Shown: one piece after another, positions 16,679-25,940 of the stretch
How positions within the stretch are numbered: the first letter of the stretch is position 1
Layout: each line of letters opens with the position of its first letter
From: Collibacillus ludicampi
GTDB lineage: Bacteria; Bacillota; Bacilli; Tumebacillales; BOQE01
NCBI RefSeq assembly: GCF_023705585.1
Contig: NZ_BOQE01000001.1
Coordinates: forward strand, 588,501 to 652,500
Direction of reading: 5' to 3'
DNA length: 64,000 nt
Program-made: the position numbers and the translations under genes
Notes under the pieces: generated by a model
What the model saw: the letters and a program-made list of their open reading frames with translations, nothing else
What the model was told of the DNA's origin: nothing
Database searches by the model: none

Positions 16679-17704
16679 TCAGATTACGCTTTTGCTAGCG
16701 TTCATTGTGGCGGATTCCAATCGTTCCGTCAGTTGAATGTACATAGAACCCCCCCATGCGAGAGGAGTATTGGGATTGGGAGTATCCGTCCCCCCGTAAT
16801 AGAGCTCGGGCAGTATACCCGGTCTGATCATCAACGATTCTGTCCAGTCTTTGTACATCTTTGCTTTCTCCCAATTCCCCAACTCCAGGTGACAAAGCCC
16901 GAGCCACGGAATGCCGAAGCACCATTCCGCTTCCCTTCCATGATCATTGTAATAGAGATCCCCTATATAGCGAATGACGCCCCGAGCGCGTAACAGACGC
17001 TGCTCGACCATTGTAACGATTTCGTTTGTCAGTTCTTTGGGCAACAGTTGATAGGGGTAAATGAGACTTAAAAGAGCCAGATCCACCTCTTTGCTGTCAC
17101 TCTCATTGGGCAGACGTTGGTAGAGAGTTCGCAGCCCCTTCGTGATCCATGCATCGGGAACAGCCGCCAGGTCTTGTACCGCCCGAAGTCCGGCGATACA
17201 AGCACCTACGCTGCTCGCATGCCATTCCCTATTTTCTTCCCAAATCCCGTTATCTTCATCATTCCAGTATTCGAGGGTATAAAGATACTCGCAGATTTTT
17301 CTCACAATCGCAATGTCTTGATCATCTCGAAGCACACGTTTGCCCGCCTTATATCCGTAACCCAGACCGTATAAGAACAAGCCGATCGCATCATTCTGTG
17401 CATTCCCCCAAGGTGACGGCAATTCCTCGCACGTCTCTGCGGAATATCGGGGATGAATGTATTCATATACTTCTATAGGACGTTGTTTCCGGTGAATATC
17501 GATCTTCCATTCGTAACGTCTGAAAATATCGAGCATGCTCCAGTACGTTTGTTCATACTTCCCGTTGTCTTGGTGAACGTAAGGAAAAACCGTATAACAT
17601 GTGTCTCGTATCCAGATATGTCGATAGTCATGGGACAAGCTGGCTACATACAAACCGTTTGGCAATCTCATTTCGTCGAGTATTGCATACGCCTCACGCT
17701 TCAT
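16679..17704 (-). CDS. Compact GH15-like glycoside hydrolase
   Basis: Predicted (alpha/alpha)6-barrel glycosidase related to glucoamylase and glucodextranase (GH15). Visible family signatures are RHIWIRDTCY (start of the barrel), WGNAQNDAIGLFLY, the general-acid region DEDNGIWEENREWHASS and a later REAEWCFGIPWLG that should contain the second carboxylate. At 341 residues it lacks the N-terminal beta-sandwich of longer bacterial GH15 enzymes and has no signal peptide, so it is likely cytoplasmic. The ATG at 17704 is placed by GGGGGAA; a longer in-frame extension has no conserved content. It lies 1.7 kb from the GH57-GT4 operon, suggesting intracellular alpha-glucan turnover. Confidence 0.78.
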   Translation of the reverse strand: MKREAYAILDEMRLPNGLYVASLSHDYRHIWIRDTCYTVFPYVHQDNGKYEQTYWSMLDIFRRYEWKIDIHRKQRPIEVYEYIHPRYSAETCEELPSPWGNAQNDAIGLFLYGLGYGYKAGKRVLRDDQDIAIVRKICEYLYTLEYWNDEDNGIWEENREWHASSVGACIAGLRAVQDLAAVPDAWITKGLRTLYQRLPNESDSKEVDLALLSLIYPYQLLPKELTNEIVTMVEQRLLRARGVIRYIGDLYYNDHGREAEWCFGIPWLGLCHLELGNWEKAKMYKDWTESLMIRPGILPELYYGGTDTPNPNTPLAWGGSMYIQLTERLESATMNASKSVI

Positions 17705-17904
17705 CGCCCATTCCCCCTTTCCCCTAACCATTCTCGACGACCTCGGATACGAATTATACGTTTCAAGAAAAACCATCTGTTATACATCTCTTCTACTGTT
17801 AACTTTCTATCCACCGGATCGTTACGTGTAGATGATACATTGTATGCCAAGCTCGCTTGAATGACACTTGACTCGAATTATCATTTGTGTTTAAGCGGCT
17901 CAAT

Positions 17905-17945
17905 AAAAAATGGCTGCAAGCGATTTTTATAACCGCTTGCAACCA
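17905..17945 (-). terminator. Rho-independent terminator of the MFS gene
   Basis: Minus-strand stem TGGTTGCAAGCG / CGCTTGCAGCCA with an 11-base loop, then six T. It is 32 bases past the MFS stop. Confidence 0.92.
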
Positions 17946-17976
17946 TAGCGATGAAAGGATCTTTTTTATGACTTGC

Positions 17977-19236
17977 TTAGATCGTCTCATTGCTCATGAA
18001 GAAAGAAGAATTCTCGTCTTCTTTATTCATCGGACGGATCGTTGCCAGGAAGAAGAGCACAGACAGGGCTGCGGCAACCATCATGACACCGCCTAAAACA
18101 AGCGCGGAGGCAAACCCGAAATGTTGGGCCATATAACCCGTCAAGGCGGGTGATACAATCGATGCGATCGCTCCGGCTGTGTTCATCATTCCGCCTAACG
18201 TTCCAGCTGTTCCTCTCGGTGCCAGGTCAGATGGCAAAGACCATAAGATCGCCGTGGAAGCAGATTCAGCCGCCATCGTGATCACGAGCAACCATGCGGC
18301 ACTTATAGCTGAATCAGCGAGTGCAGCGCCGATGACCGAAACGGAGATCATCTGCATGACGACAAGCAATGTTTTCTTGACCTTCGTATGATCATAACCG
18401 GCATGAATCAAACGATCGCTTAAAACACCGATGAGAGGTTGAGCGATCATACCCGCAATCCACGGCAAAGTGGAATAAAAGGCCACATGCTTCAAATCAA
18501 GGTGACGAGCTGTATCCAGATAGCCAGGCAGCCATGTGAGAAATAAGTAATAGAGGTAGTCCTGGAAGAACTTGATGAAAATAATCGCCCAGGTATTGCG
18601 ATATTTGAGCAAACTTTGTACGGAAGCTTTCTCTTTCAACTCAATTGCGTGTGAGAAAGAACCATTTTCTTTGCTTTCACGAAAAGTAAGAAACCATAGA
18701 ACAACCCAAGCGAGACTCCCAATACCCGTTATATAGAAAGCCATCGACCAGTCAGGATGCGCTTGTGTACCGAAAGCCAACATCAGCCCTACCATGAGCG
18801 CTGGAGTTAACGCATATCCGAGACGCAAACCTGCCAGATAAACCCCCGTCGCTGCCCCTCGTTCATGATCCTTAAAATGTTCCGCAATCACTTTGGTTGC
18901 CGCAGGAAAATTCGCCGCTTCCCCAGCTCCTACAAGGATACGACTAAACAATAACATGGTAAGACCTTTTGCCAATCCTGTCATTGCTGAAGCGACCGAC
19001 CACAAAAACGCGGCAAATCCGTAAACCTTTTTCGTGCCGAAACGGTCACAAAGCCATCCGGCCGGAAGATTAAATACGAGATATGCCCATCCGAAGGATG
19101 AAAGTACCCATCCCATCGTACTCAAATTCAGGTGAAGATCTTTCGCTATATATGTGTTGGCTGTTGCTAGACTTGATCGATCGATCGCGTTGATCAAAGT
19201 TCCTGTAAAAAGAAGAAACAAAATCCACATTCGCAT
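17977..19236 (-). CDS. MFS transporter, anion:cation symporter (hexuronate/glucarate-like) family
   Basis: Integral membrane protein of 419 residues with about 12 hydrophobic segments. It has the MFS loop 2-3 signature (GWLCDRFGTKK) and the ACS-type opening NAIDRSSLATA, with GAGEAANFPAATKVIAEHF in TM4-5 as in ExuT/GudP/DgoT carriers. These import organic anions such as hexuronates or sugar acids. No catabolic genes for such substrates are next to it, so the substrate is open. It is a single-gene unit ended by a strong terminator. Confidence 0.87.
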   Translation of the reverse strand: MRMWILFLLFTGTLINAIDRSSLATANTYIAKDLHLNLSTMGWVLSSFGWAYLVFNLPAGWLCDRFGTKKVYGFAAFLWSVASAMTGLAKGLTMLLFSRILVGAGEAANFPAATKVIAEHFKDHERGAATGVYLAGLRLGYALTPALMVGLMLAFGTQAHPDWSMAFYITGIGSLAWVVLWFLTFRESKENGSFSHAIELKEKASVQSLLKYRNTWAIIFIKFFQDYLYYLFLTWLPGYLDTARHLDLKHVAFYSTLPWIAGMIAQPLIGVLSDRLIHAGYDHTKVKKTLLVVMQMISVSVIGAALADSAISAAWLLVITMAAESASTAILWSLPSDLAPRGTAGTLGGMMNTAGAIASIVSPALTGYMAQHFGFASALVLGGVMMVAAALSVLFFLATIRPMNKEDENSSFFMSNETI

Positions 19237-19369
19237 CGACTTGCACTCCTTCCCTCAAAAAATTTGGAGTTTCATCCGTCGATATTTCTTACAGAAACAT
19301 TCTAATTTATTGATATTTCAAACTATAAGAATACATTATTCTATTGATCAAAAATTCAAATGATAACGA

Positions 19370-19414
19370 CAAAAACAAAGCGTTTCCCTCCATCATTTCC
19401 GGAAGAAAACGCTT
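19370..19414 (-). terminator. Terminator of the glucan operon
   Basis: Minus-strand stem AAGCGTTTTC / GGAAACGCTT followed by TGTTTTTG, 17 bases past the stop of the nucleotidyltransferase gene. Confidence 0.8.
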
Positions 19415-19430
19415 GGGTGCATTTGAAAAC

Positions 19431-21845
19431 TCACTCCGCCTGATAGGTATGAATTTTCATCGCGTAAGCGGCCGCCATTTCCTCCGCCGCTTTCAGCGTC
19501 TCCGCTTGTGTAAACACGCGGAATACGGGCGCATCCGAATCCGGCAGCACGAGCGCCCATCCGCCGGTATGATGAATCTTGATACCATCCACCAACTCTA
19601 CATACTCCCCTTTTGTTTCTTCAATTAATCTTCTCATGACCTTACCTTTGTCTTCCCAGGGGCAAGGAACCTGTCTATGCAATAAATGGAAATCAGGAAT
19701 CATCGATAACACTTCAGAAAGTTTCTTTTCCTGAACCGCCATAAGCTCCAGTACCAAAGCGAGTGTATACAACGCGTCAAAAAAGAGAAAGAAAGGCTCA
19801 TCACTGCATGGCTCCATCAATGCGCGAGGATTCGCTTTTGTCCGGACAATCTCGCCTTCCCATTGATCTGCCAACATCTCGATAATCGATGGGGCCGAAA
19901 CGGGCACGGCGATTTTGTTTTTGCGACCGGTCAGTAAATAAACGAGAACTTGCATGACCATCATCACATCTTCTTCAATCACGAACCCATCTTCCGTTAC
20001 CAATATGATTCGCTCGCCATTCTTGTCGATGCGAACCCCAAAGTCTGCCTGGTTGGCGGAAACCATTACAGGCAGTTCTCCTTTTGCCGCATCTTCAAGC
20101 TGAATCGAGAGTACTCGACAGCCCAATTTTTCCATGAAATTAGGTACGATTCCCGACAAATTGCGTTGATCATATTGGACGACCATTTTGTAGCGTTTCT
20201 TTTTGATACTGTCATTTTTCACCGTGTTCATCAGTGCAGATAGATATGCTTCCTTCATATTGAGGACACAATCCTCCCCACCAATCTGGGAAGAATTGGC
20301 GCGTCGAAAATCTTCCTGCCAGTATGCGTTTTCGATTTTACGTTCGATCCCTTTTTCGATATTCATTCCATTCTTGTCGAGGAACTCGATGAGTACCCGA
20401 TTGTAAGTCTGTTGGCCCACCTGTCTGACATGGATTCCCCCGTGCGCATGCAACTTACGAGTCGCATACCGTAGCACAGGTGTTGTCATCTCTCCCACAT
20501 CTAAAGTATGGACTCCTGCCGATTGAAGTCCGGACATGAATGCACGTTTGATTAATTGAGAAAAAGGATGTGCATCGGAAGAAATGGCAATACGCGCACC
20601 GTATTGAAGAGTGGCACCAAAAGCGGCTGCCAAACGCCCGGCGAAATCAGGTGTAATATCGACATTACAAACTCCGGCCACGCCTTTTCCGCTAAATAAA
20701 CGTTTTTCCAACTTTTCGCTCCATACTAATGATGTATGCACAATGGTGCTTTCCTGAATGATCTTATTGGGCCACACTTTGACATTTGGTTTCACGATCG
20801 ATTTCATGCCGACCGTACATTCATCACCCACGACCGCTCCTTCAAAAAATGCGGAATGTGAACCACAGTATACCTGTGAACCAATCGTTGCTCCCCTAAG
20901 TTCCGCACCGTGATCAACATAATTTTGATTCCATATGACGGTACGGCGCAGAGAGACTCCCGGCTGAATTCGATTGTTTTCACCGATCACCGTATACGGC
21001 CCCATTTCGACTTTCTCTTCTATCACAGAGCGACTGCCAATGAAGACTGGGCCTTCCATGCGAATGTCATCAGCCAATTGTACATCCTGCCCTACCCACA
21101 CTCGCGGATACAGTTCGTTCCCTTCGATTTTTACATCCACTTTGCCGTCAAGCATGTCGAACTGCGTCTGTCTGTACTGATGCAGATTTCCAATGTCGGA
21201 CCAATATCCGGAAGCCACATAACCGTATAGAGGCAGCCCCATTTTAAGAAGAATGGGGAACAGGTCTTTTGAAAAATCAAATTCCGTATCGTGGGGAATA
21301 TATTCCAAAACCGATCGATCAAATATATAGATTCCGGTATTGACTGTGTCCGAAAACACCTCACCCCAACTTGGCTTCTCCAGAAATCTTTCGATGACTC
21401 CGTTTTCCCGGGTAATAACGACACCGTATTCCAAAGGAGCGTCAACGCGGGTCAACACGATGGTTCCTAAAGCACGCTTGGTTCTGTGGTAATCGATGGC
21501 CGCCCGCAAATCGAAATCGGTGAGTGCATCACCGGAAATCACAATAAATGTATCATCAAGAAAATCCTCAGCATTCTTTACAGACCCGGCTGTTCCAAGA
21601 GGAACGGTTTCCTCAAAATAATGGATGTTAACACCATACTCACTTCCATCGCCAAAATGGTCTCGGATGATTTCCGGTAAATATTGTAGCGTTACCGCGA
21701 TTTCTCGAATTCCGTGTTTTTTCAGCAGGTCAATGGTATATGCCATACAAGGGCGATTTAAAAGAGGAACCATCGGTTTTGGTTTATTGCATGTGAGCGG
21801 ACGCAAGCGTGTTCCTTTTCCACCAGCCATGATGACAGCCTTCAT
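19431..21845 (-). CDS. Sugar nucleotidyltransferase fused to a degenerate phosphomannomutase-like domain
   Basis: An 804-residue fusion. Residues 1-230 form a nucleotidyltransferase domain ([13 protein letters not shown], the KPKPM lysine, SGDALTDFD), probably making an NDP-hexose from a hexose-1-phosphate. Residues 250-370 are left-handed beta-helix repeats ([20 protein letters not shown]). Residues 380-800 follow the alpha-D-phosphohexomutase fold, but the catalytic serine loop (normally TASHNP) reads [15 protein letters not shown], and the metal loop (normally DGDxDR) reads IDKNGERI. Both active-site loops are therefore altered, and the mutase half is probably inactive or regulatory. Similar long proteins are annotated as mannose-1-phosphate guanylyltransferase in other Firmicutes. 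Last gene of the operon, 33 bases after the GH57-GT4 gene. Confidence 0.87.
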   Translation of the reverse strand: MKAVIMAGGKGTRLRPLTCNKPKPMVPLLNRPCMAYTIDLLKKHGIREIAVTLQYLPEIIRDHFGDGSEYGVNIHYFEETVPLGTAGSVKNAEDFLDDTFIVISGDALTDFDLRAAIDYHRTKRALGTIVLTRVDAPLEYGVVITRENGVIERFLEKPSWGEVFSDTVNTGIYIFDRSVLEYIPHDTEFDFSKDLFPILLKMGLPLYGYVASGYWSDIGNLHQYRQTQFDMLDGKVDVKIEGNELYPRVWVGQDVQLADDIRMEGPVFIGSRSVIEEKVEMGPYTVIGENNRIQPGVSLRRTVIWNQNYVDHGAELRGATIGSQVYCGSHSAFFEGAVVGDECTVGMKSIVKPNVKVWPNKIIQESTIVHTSLVWSEKLEKRLFSGKGVAGVCNVDITPDFAGRLAAAFGATLQYGARIAISSDAHPFSQLIKRAFMSGLQSAGVHTLDVGEMTTPVLRYATRKLHAHGGIHVRQVGQQTYNRVLIEFLDKNGMNIEKGIERKIENAYWQEDFRRANSSQIGGEDCVLNMKEAYLSALMNTVKNDSIKKKRYKMVVQYDQRNLSGIVPNFMEKLGCRVLSIQLEDAAKGELPVMVSANQADFGVRIDKNGERIILVTEDGFVIEEDVMMVMQVLVYLLTGRKNKIAVPVSAPSIIEMLADQWEGEIVRTKANPRALMEPCSDEPFFLFFDALYTLALVLELMAVQEKKLSEVLSMIPDFHLLHRQVPCPWEDKGKVMRRLIEETKGEYVELVDGIKIHHTGGWALVLPDSDAPVFRVFTQAETLKAAEEMAAAYAMKIHTYQAE

Positions 21846-21878
21846 ACGATTAGCACCCCTTTTTCCGAAGATGTCTTT

Positions 21879-24719
21879 TCACACTCGCTCTTGGTGTGAA
21901 GCAACTTCCTTTTCGGCAAGTTGCAGCGCACATTCGCTTAAAATCCTTTCATAGACGCGGGCGGTCTGCTCTGCTATCGTTTCCCAACAATACTGGCGTT
22001 CGATTTTTTTTCGGGCTCGCATGACTATTTGCTCGGAAAAATGAGGATCCTTCAGCAAATGTATTACCTGCACAGCCAAGGAATGAGGATCGCCGGGCAG
22101 CATCTTGCATCCGTCTTCCCCATGGTTGACAATGTCTGACAATCCCCCTACATCCGATACGACAACCGGCACACCGGCAGCCATAGCCTCTAACGCTACA
22201 ATTCCAAACGGCTCGTATAAACTTGGAAACACACACACATCCGCGAGATGAAAGAGGTGGTTACGCGTCTCGTCATCAACAAACCCCACAAACATCACTT
22301 TTTCAGAAAGACCGCTCTCCTTGACATCGTTTTGCCATTTCGCAAGCATAGGTCCCCTGCCTGCAATCAAAAATTTCGCTTGTGGACATGCCTGCAAGAT
22401 TTCAGGGATCGCCTCCAGCAACAGATGCACCCCTTTTTCCTGAACCATCCGTCCGATGAAAAAGACGATCTGTTCGTGCGGTTGCGCATATTGTTCCCGG
22501 AGTACGGATGAATCCCCATGGGGTTGAACCTTATCCCCATCAATTCCATTGGGAATGATATCAATCTTATCTTGCGGTAATGAAAAAATAGTTTTTACTT
22601 CCCGCTCCATATACGGGCTACAAACGATCACCCGCCACGCTTCATACGTCAGTCGCCATTCCATGTGATGAATATAACGCTGCAAGTCGGTATGAATACC
22701 TTGATTGCGTCCGTACTCGGTCGCATGAATCGTAGCGACAAGCGGCCATTGATACTTTTCTTTCAACGTTTTGGCTGCATAAGTAACCATCCAGTCATGA
22801 GCATGAATCAAATCGACTCGCAATCCCTGTTCATATAACTGTTCACAGCGATCAAGGATTGCTAAATTCAAGGAAAAGGCCCAATGTATGAACTCGTCTC
22901 CGTCCGGTTGCAAAACATCAACGCGGTGAACATGGACCCCTTCCATGATCTCGTACTCACGAGTGCCCTCCGGACGAAACGTCACGACATGGACTTCCCA
23001 ATTTTTCTCTGTCAAATGTCGTGACAGATCATAGACTGCACGTGACAACCCCCCGACTGTTAACGGTGGATATTCCCATGCAAGCATGAGTACGCTTGGG
23101 AATCTTCTTCTTCTCTGGAGTGAAAGTGTTTCATGATGTCTGCCTGTACGATACAGGCGGAAGTCTACATCGGGAAAGATATTGTCTCTCATCTCGATGA
23201 CTGCCAGCCATTCCGTGTCCACATCTCCAGCCATCAACGATTCATATAAGCGCGTAAAACGATTGATATGAATTTTCGTGCGTTTCACCGCATAATCGAC
23301 CATCGTTTTGTTATCCATGATGAAAGCGAAATCGCTGCTTTGTGCCAGCATGAGTTCACGTGCAGCCTGATTTAACGCACGCACTTCAACTTCGTTTGCT
23401 TCCGTAAACCGATCAGCCAACTGACTCATCCGCTCTTCCGCTTTGTGCAACGCGCGATAGATCCAATCATTTCTCCCGTTGAGCCAGACATCGGCATACC
23501 CTCCGCGTCCCCAGGATGACATCGGCAGGCGGCAGACTTGTTGTTCCGGGTACTCCCTGAGATACTCACTCGGGGTGATCGCTTTGACCGTATGTTGATC
23601 ATAGTGCATTTTTCGGAAGAATAGGTCCAGCCAGATGGGCCCTTCGAACCACCAATGTCCAAACAATTCCGCATCGTAAGGCGCGACAACGATCGGCTTC
23701 CTTCCCATGTTCTCGAACCAATACTCGACCTGTTTTTCCCGGTTAAACAGAAAGTGCCCGGCATGAATCGCCGCTTTTTCACGCGCCCATTCAGGATTGT
23801 ATAACTCCTTGTGGTCGCCTTTACCGGTGATGCGGTAGTATTTAATTCCCGTATTCACGCGAATCCCGTCGGGATGGATGTAGGGGGCGATGTACTCGAG
23901 TTCCAGATCGTAACCGATGTCCCGGTAATATTCGCGATAGTCATAGTCTCCGGGATAACCTTCATGCGAACTCCACACTTGTTTGGAAGATTCGCGATCA
24001 CGGGCAAAAGCGGCAATCCCGTGCGGTGTTAAAACGGGGGCGTATCCCCCAAATACTGGACGGGGAGAGGCCGCTTCAAACGCATGACTATCCACGAAAA
24101 AATATTTCAATCCGTAGTCTTTCAAAATACCGTCAATCCCTGGTTTATAACCGCATTCCGGTAACCAAATTCCGTTCGGTGCTCTTCCCAAAATAGTTTT
24201 GTGCAACTGTACCGCCGTCTCGATCTGTGCTCGAATCGACTGTTCCCGATTGACGAGAGGAAGAAACGCATGAGTGGCAGCAGAAGTTATGATTTCAATC
24301 TTTCCTGCATCTTCGATTTCCTTGAAAGCGGTGATGAGATTTCCGTTATACGCATCGAAAAATTCGAGTGTCAATACAAACCGTTCGTGATAAAAATGAG
24401 CCAAACGGTTCATTTCCGGATGGTTTCTCGTGCGTATCACTTCTTGTTCCGCCAGTCGGATCAAAAGGATCAGATGTTGCCGGTAGCGGTCAAGCAGAAG
24501 ACCGTCAGATAGCATCGAGAGAAGTGTAGGAGTCAAAGTCATGGTTAGGCGAAAATCGACCCCATCTTGGAGCAATCGATGGAATACGCGTAAAAGAGGA
24601 ATATAGGACTCTGTAATCGCCTCAAACAACCAACGCTCCTCCAAGTACTTCGAATTTTCCGGATGACGTACGAACGGTAAATGTGCGTGAAGTACCAGTG
24701 CGACATAACCTTTTTCCAC
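21879..24719 (-). CDS. GH57 glucan-branching-type domain fused to GT4 glycosyltransferase
   Basis: A 946-residue bifunctional protein. Residues 1-530 form a GH57 (beta/alpha)7 domain plus the DUF1957-type helical region. HAHLPF, the nucleophile motif IWLPECGYKPG and the acid motif APYDAELFGHWWFEG are present, as in GH57 1,4-alpha-glucan branching enzymes. Residues about 540-930 form a GT-B fold GT4 domain (PPLTVGGLSRAVYDLSRHL, HAHDWMVTYAAKTL, FIGRMVQEKGVHLLLEAI, PSLYEPFGIVALEAMAAG) resembling glycogen synthase-like transferases. The two activities would elongate and branch one glucan. GTG start overlaps the stop of the DUF4912 gene by one base. Both GH57 catalytic residues are retained. Confidence 0.9.
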   Translation of the reverse strand: MEKGYVALVLHAHLPFVRHPENSKYLEERWLFEAITESYIPLLRVFHRLLQDGVDFRLTMTLTPTLLSMLSDGLLLDRYRQHLILLIRLAEQEVIRTRNHPEMNRLAHFYHERFVLTLEFFDAYNGNLITAFKEIEDAGKIEIITSAATHAFLPLVNREQSIRAQIETAVQLHKTILGRAPNGIWLPECGYKPGIDGILKDYGLKYFFVDSHAFEAASPRPVFGGYAPVLTPHGIAAFARDRESSKQVWSSHEGYPGDYDYREYYRDIGYDLELEYIAPYIHPDGIRVNTGIKYYRITGKGDHKELYNPEWAREKAAIHAGHFLFNREKQVEYWFENMGRKPIVVAPYDAELFGHWWFEGPIWLDLFFRKMHYDQHTVKAITPSEYLREYPEQQVCRLPMSSWGRGGYADVWLNGRNDWIYRALHKAEERMSQLADRFTEANEVEVRALNQAARELMLAQSSDFAFIMDNKTMVDYAVKRTKIHINRFTRLYESLMAGDVDTEWLAVIEMRDNIFPDVDFRLYRTGRHHETLSLQRRRRFPSVLMLAWEYPPLTVGGLSRAVYDLSRHLTEKNWEVHVVTFRPEGTREYEIMEGVHVHRVDVLQPDGDEFIHWAFSLNLAILDRCEQLYEQGLRVDLIHAHDWMVTYAAKTLKEKYQWPLVATIHATEYGRNQGIHTDLQRYIHHMEWRLTYEAWRVIVCSPYMEREVKTIFSLPQDKIDIIPNGIDGDKVQPHGDSSVLREQYAQPHEQIVFFIGRMVQEKGVHLLLEAIPEILQACPQAKFLIAGRGPMLAKWQNDVKESGLSEKVMFVGFVDDETRNHLFHLADVCVFPSLYEPFGIVALEAMAAGVPVVVSDVGGLSDIVNHGEDGCKMLPGDPHSLAVQVIHLLKDPHFSEQIVMRARKKIERQYCWETIAEQTARVYERILSECALQLAEKEVASHQERV

Positions 24720-25309
24720 TACGATTCTCCTTTTTGCATGTGAGTTGTGAGCGAATAACCGTTAAATAAGTCAAGCCATGAAGCGGTTGCAGGGGGATGG
24801 GAAAGGCGATCATGCGCGATGGACGAAATGCCATCTGACGGTTTGACACAAGCGAAGCGAACACTCGGATCGAGGCCTTCTCCAGAAGGTTGCGGTGGCA
24901 ACTCTACCAAATTCGACCGCAACACGGTAAAGAAACGCCCATGGATGGTTTTCGTACCCAGATCCACAAAGTAATTGCGCCCGGGTTCTAAGCCATGGAT
25001 ATACCAATTGTCCGCTTCCCATGGTATGGAGATTTCCCAGTAGCGATGCGCGTTGTACCCATTAAAATAAAGAGCGGTCACATCATAAACGCGCAAGAAA
25101 AGAGGCAAGTTTCCGATTTCGCAACAGAAGTGTTCGTTTAGCAAACGTTGTCTTTCTTCTGATATTTCCCAATAGACGTACACACATTGGTAATCTTTAA
25201 TCAAAGCAACCAGACGGTTCTCTTGATAACGCGTAACCCAAGTCTCATCTTCTAACGGATACGGATATCCTTGGGTCAAATCGCAAGATGTTCTGTTTTC
25301 TCTCCTCAT
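24719..25309 (-). CDS. DUF4912 domain protein
   Basis: A 196-residue protein. It carries the DUF4912 pattern: a short N-terminal strand region with LIKDYQCVYVYWEIS, then LFLRVYDVTALYFNGYNAHRY and the diagnostic DNWYIHGLEPGRNYFVDLG (about residues 99-117). The fold is probably a carbohydrate-binding-like beta sandwich (the YVYWE and NWY aromatics are suggestive). No catalytic residues are evident. It is the first gene of the operon, coupled by a one-base stop/start overlap to the GH57-GT4 gene, so a role in glucan binding or enzyme docking is inferred. The ATG follows AGGAGG. Confidence 0.82.
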   Translation of the reverse strand: MRRENRTSCDLTQGYPYPLEDETWVTRYQENRLVALIKDYQCVYVYWEISEERQRLLNEHFCCEIGNLPLFLRVYDVTALYFNGYNAHRYWEISIPWEADNWYIHGLEPGRNYFVDLGTKTIHGRFFTVLRSNLVELPPQPSGEGLDPSVRFACVKPSDGISSIAHDRLSHPPATASWLDLFNGYSLTTHMQKGES

Positions 25310-25573
25310 GAATGCCTCCTGCCTGAGCGATTGAATCGTTTCTGTATGAATCCATTATGCAGGTATATGTTTCTTCCTCTCTTCTTATTCTCCTTTGTCG
25401 AAAGGATAATAATCTTTCGACGGATTCATTCGTGTTTTTTCATATTTTTTCAATTTTTCCAGGGAAATAGAGGAGTTTCTCCATGATTTTTGTCAAAACG
25501 AGAAGGTTCTTGTAGAAATTTTTTCATCGATTTGTGAATCGGTGCAGTAACGCAGCTTGTGACAGGGGATGAC

Positions 25574-25597
25574 AAAAAACCCGGACACCTGTCCGAG
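25574..25597 (-). terminator. Rho-independent terminator of the 71-residue ORF
   Basis: Minus-strand stem CTCGGACA / TGTCCGGG followed by six T. It directly abuts the stop of the small gene at 25598. Confidence 0.9.
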
Positions 25598-25813
25598 TTA
25601 CGTCGACTTTACATACTGAATCATATCTTCTAATGTTTCTTCATCCAAACGTGTCATGAAACCAAAGAGTAGTTTTCGCAGTTCCTCGTCCTTCAAATGG
25701 CGGTACATGGAACGGGAAAATCCAATTTCTTGCAGCATGTGCTCCACGCGGTTCCGCGGCAACGAACGGATCGATTCATTCCATGTAGCTTGCAACAATC
25801 GTTGACGATTCAC
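25598..25813 (-). CDS. Small hypothetical protein, helical
   Basis: A 71-residue protein of unknown function, mostly alpha-helical and charged (SIRSLPRNRVEHMLQEIGFS, then RHLKDEELRKLLFGFMTRLD). GTG start with a GGGGAGGGATGGGG stretch just upstream. A perfect terminator abuts the stop, which supports it being a real transcription unit. No motif recognised. Confidence 0.6.
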   Translation of the reverse strand: MNRQRLLQATWNESIRSLPRNRVEHMLQEIGFSRSMYRHLKDEELRKLLFGFMTRLDEETLEDMIQYVKST

Positions 25814-25940
25814 ACCCCATCCCTCCCCTTCTTAGTTTAAAAAGCATGTCACAATTTATACTTTCCTCACGTTCAAATCCCCACATAAAAGTATGCGAAG
25901 AAAGACAATGCTAGAAAGGAGAAGAAAAGGGGGCGTTACC

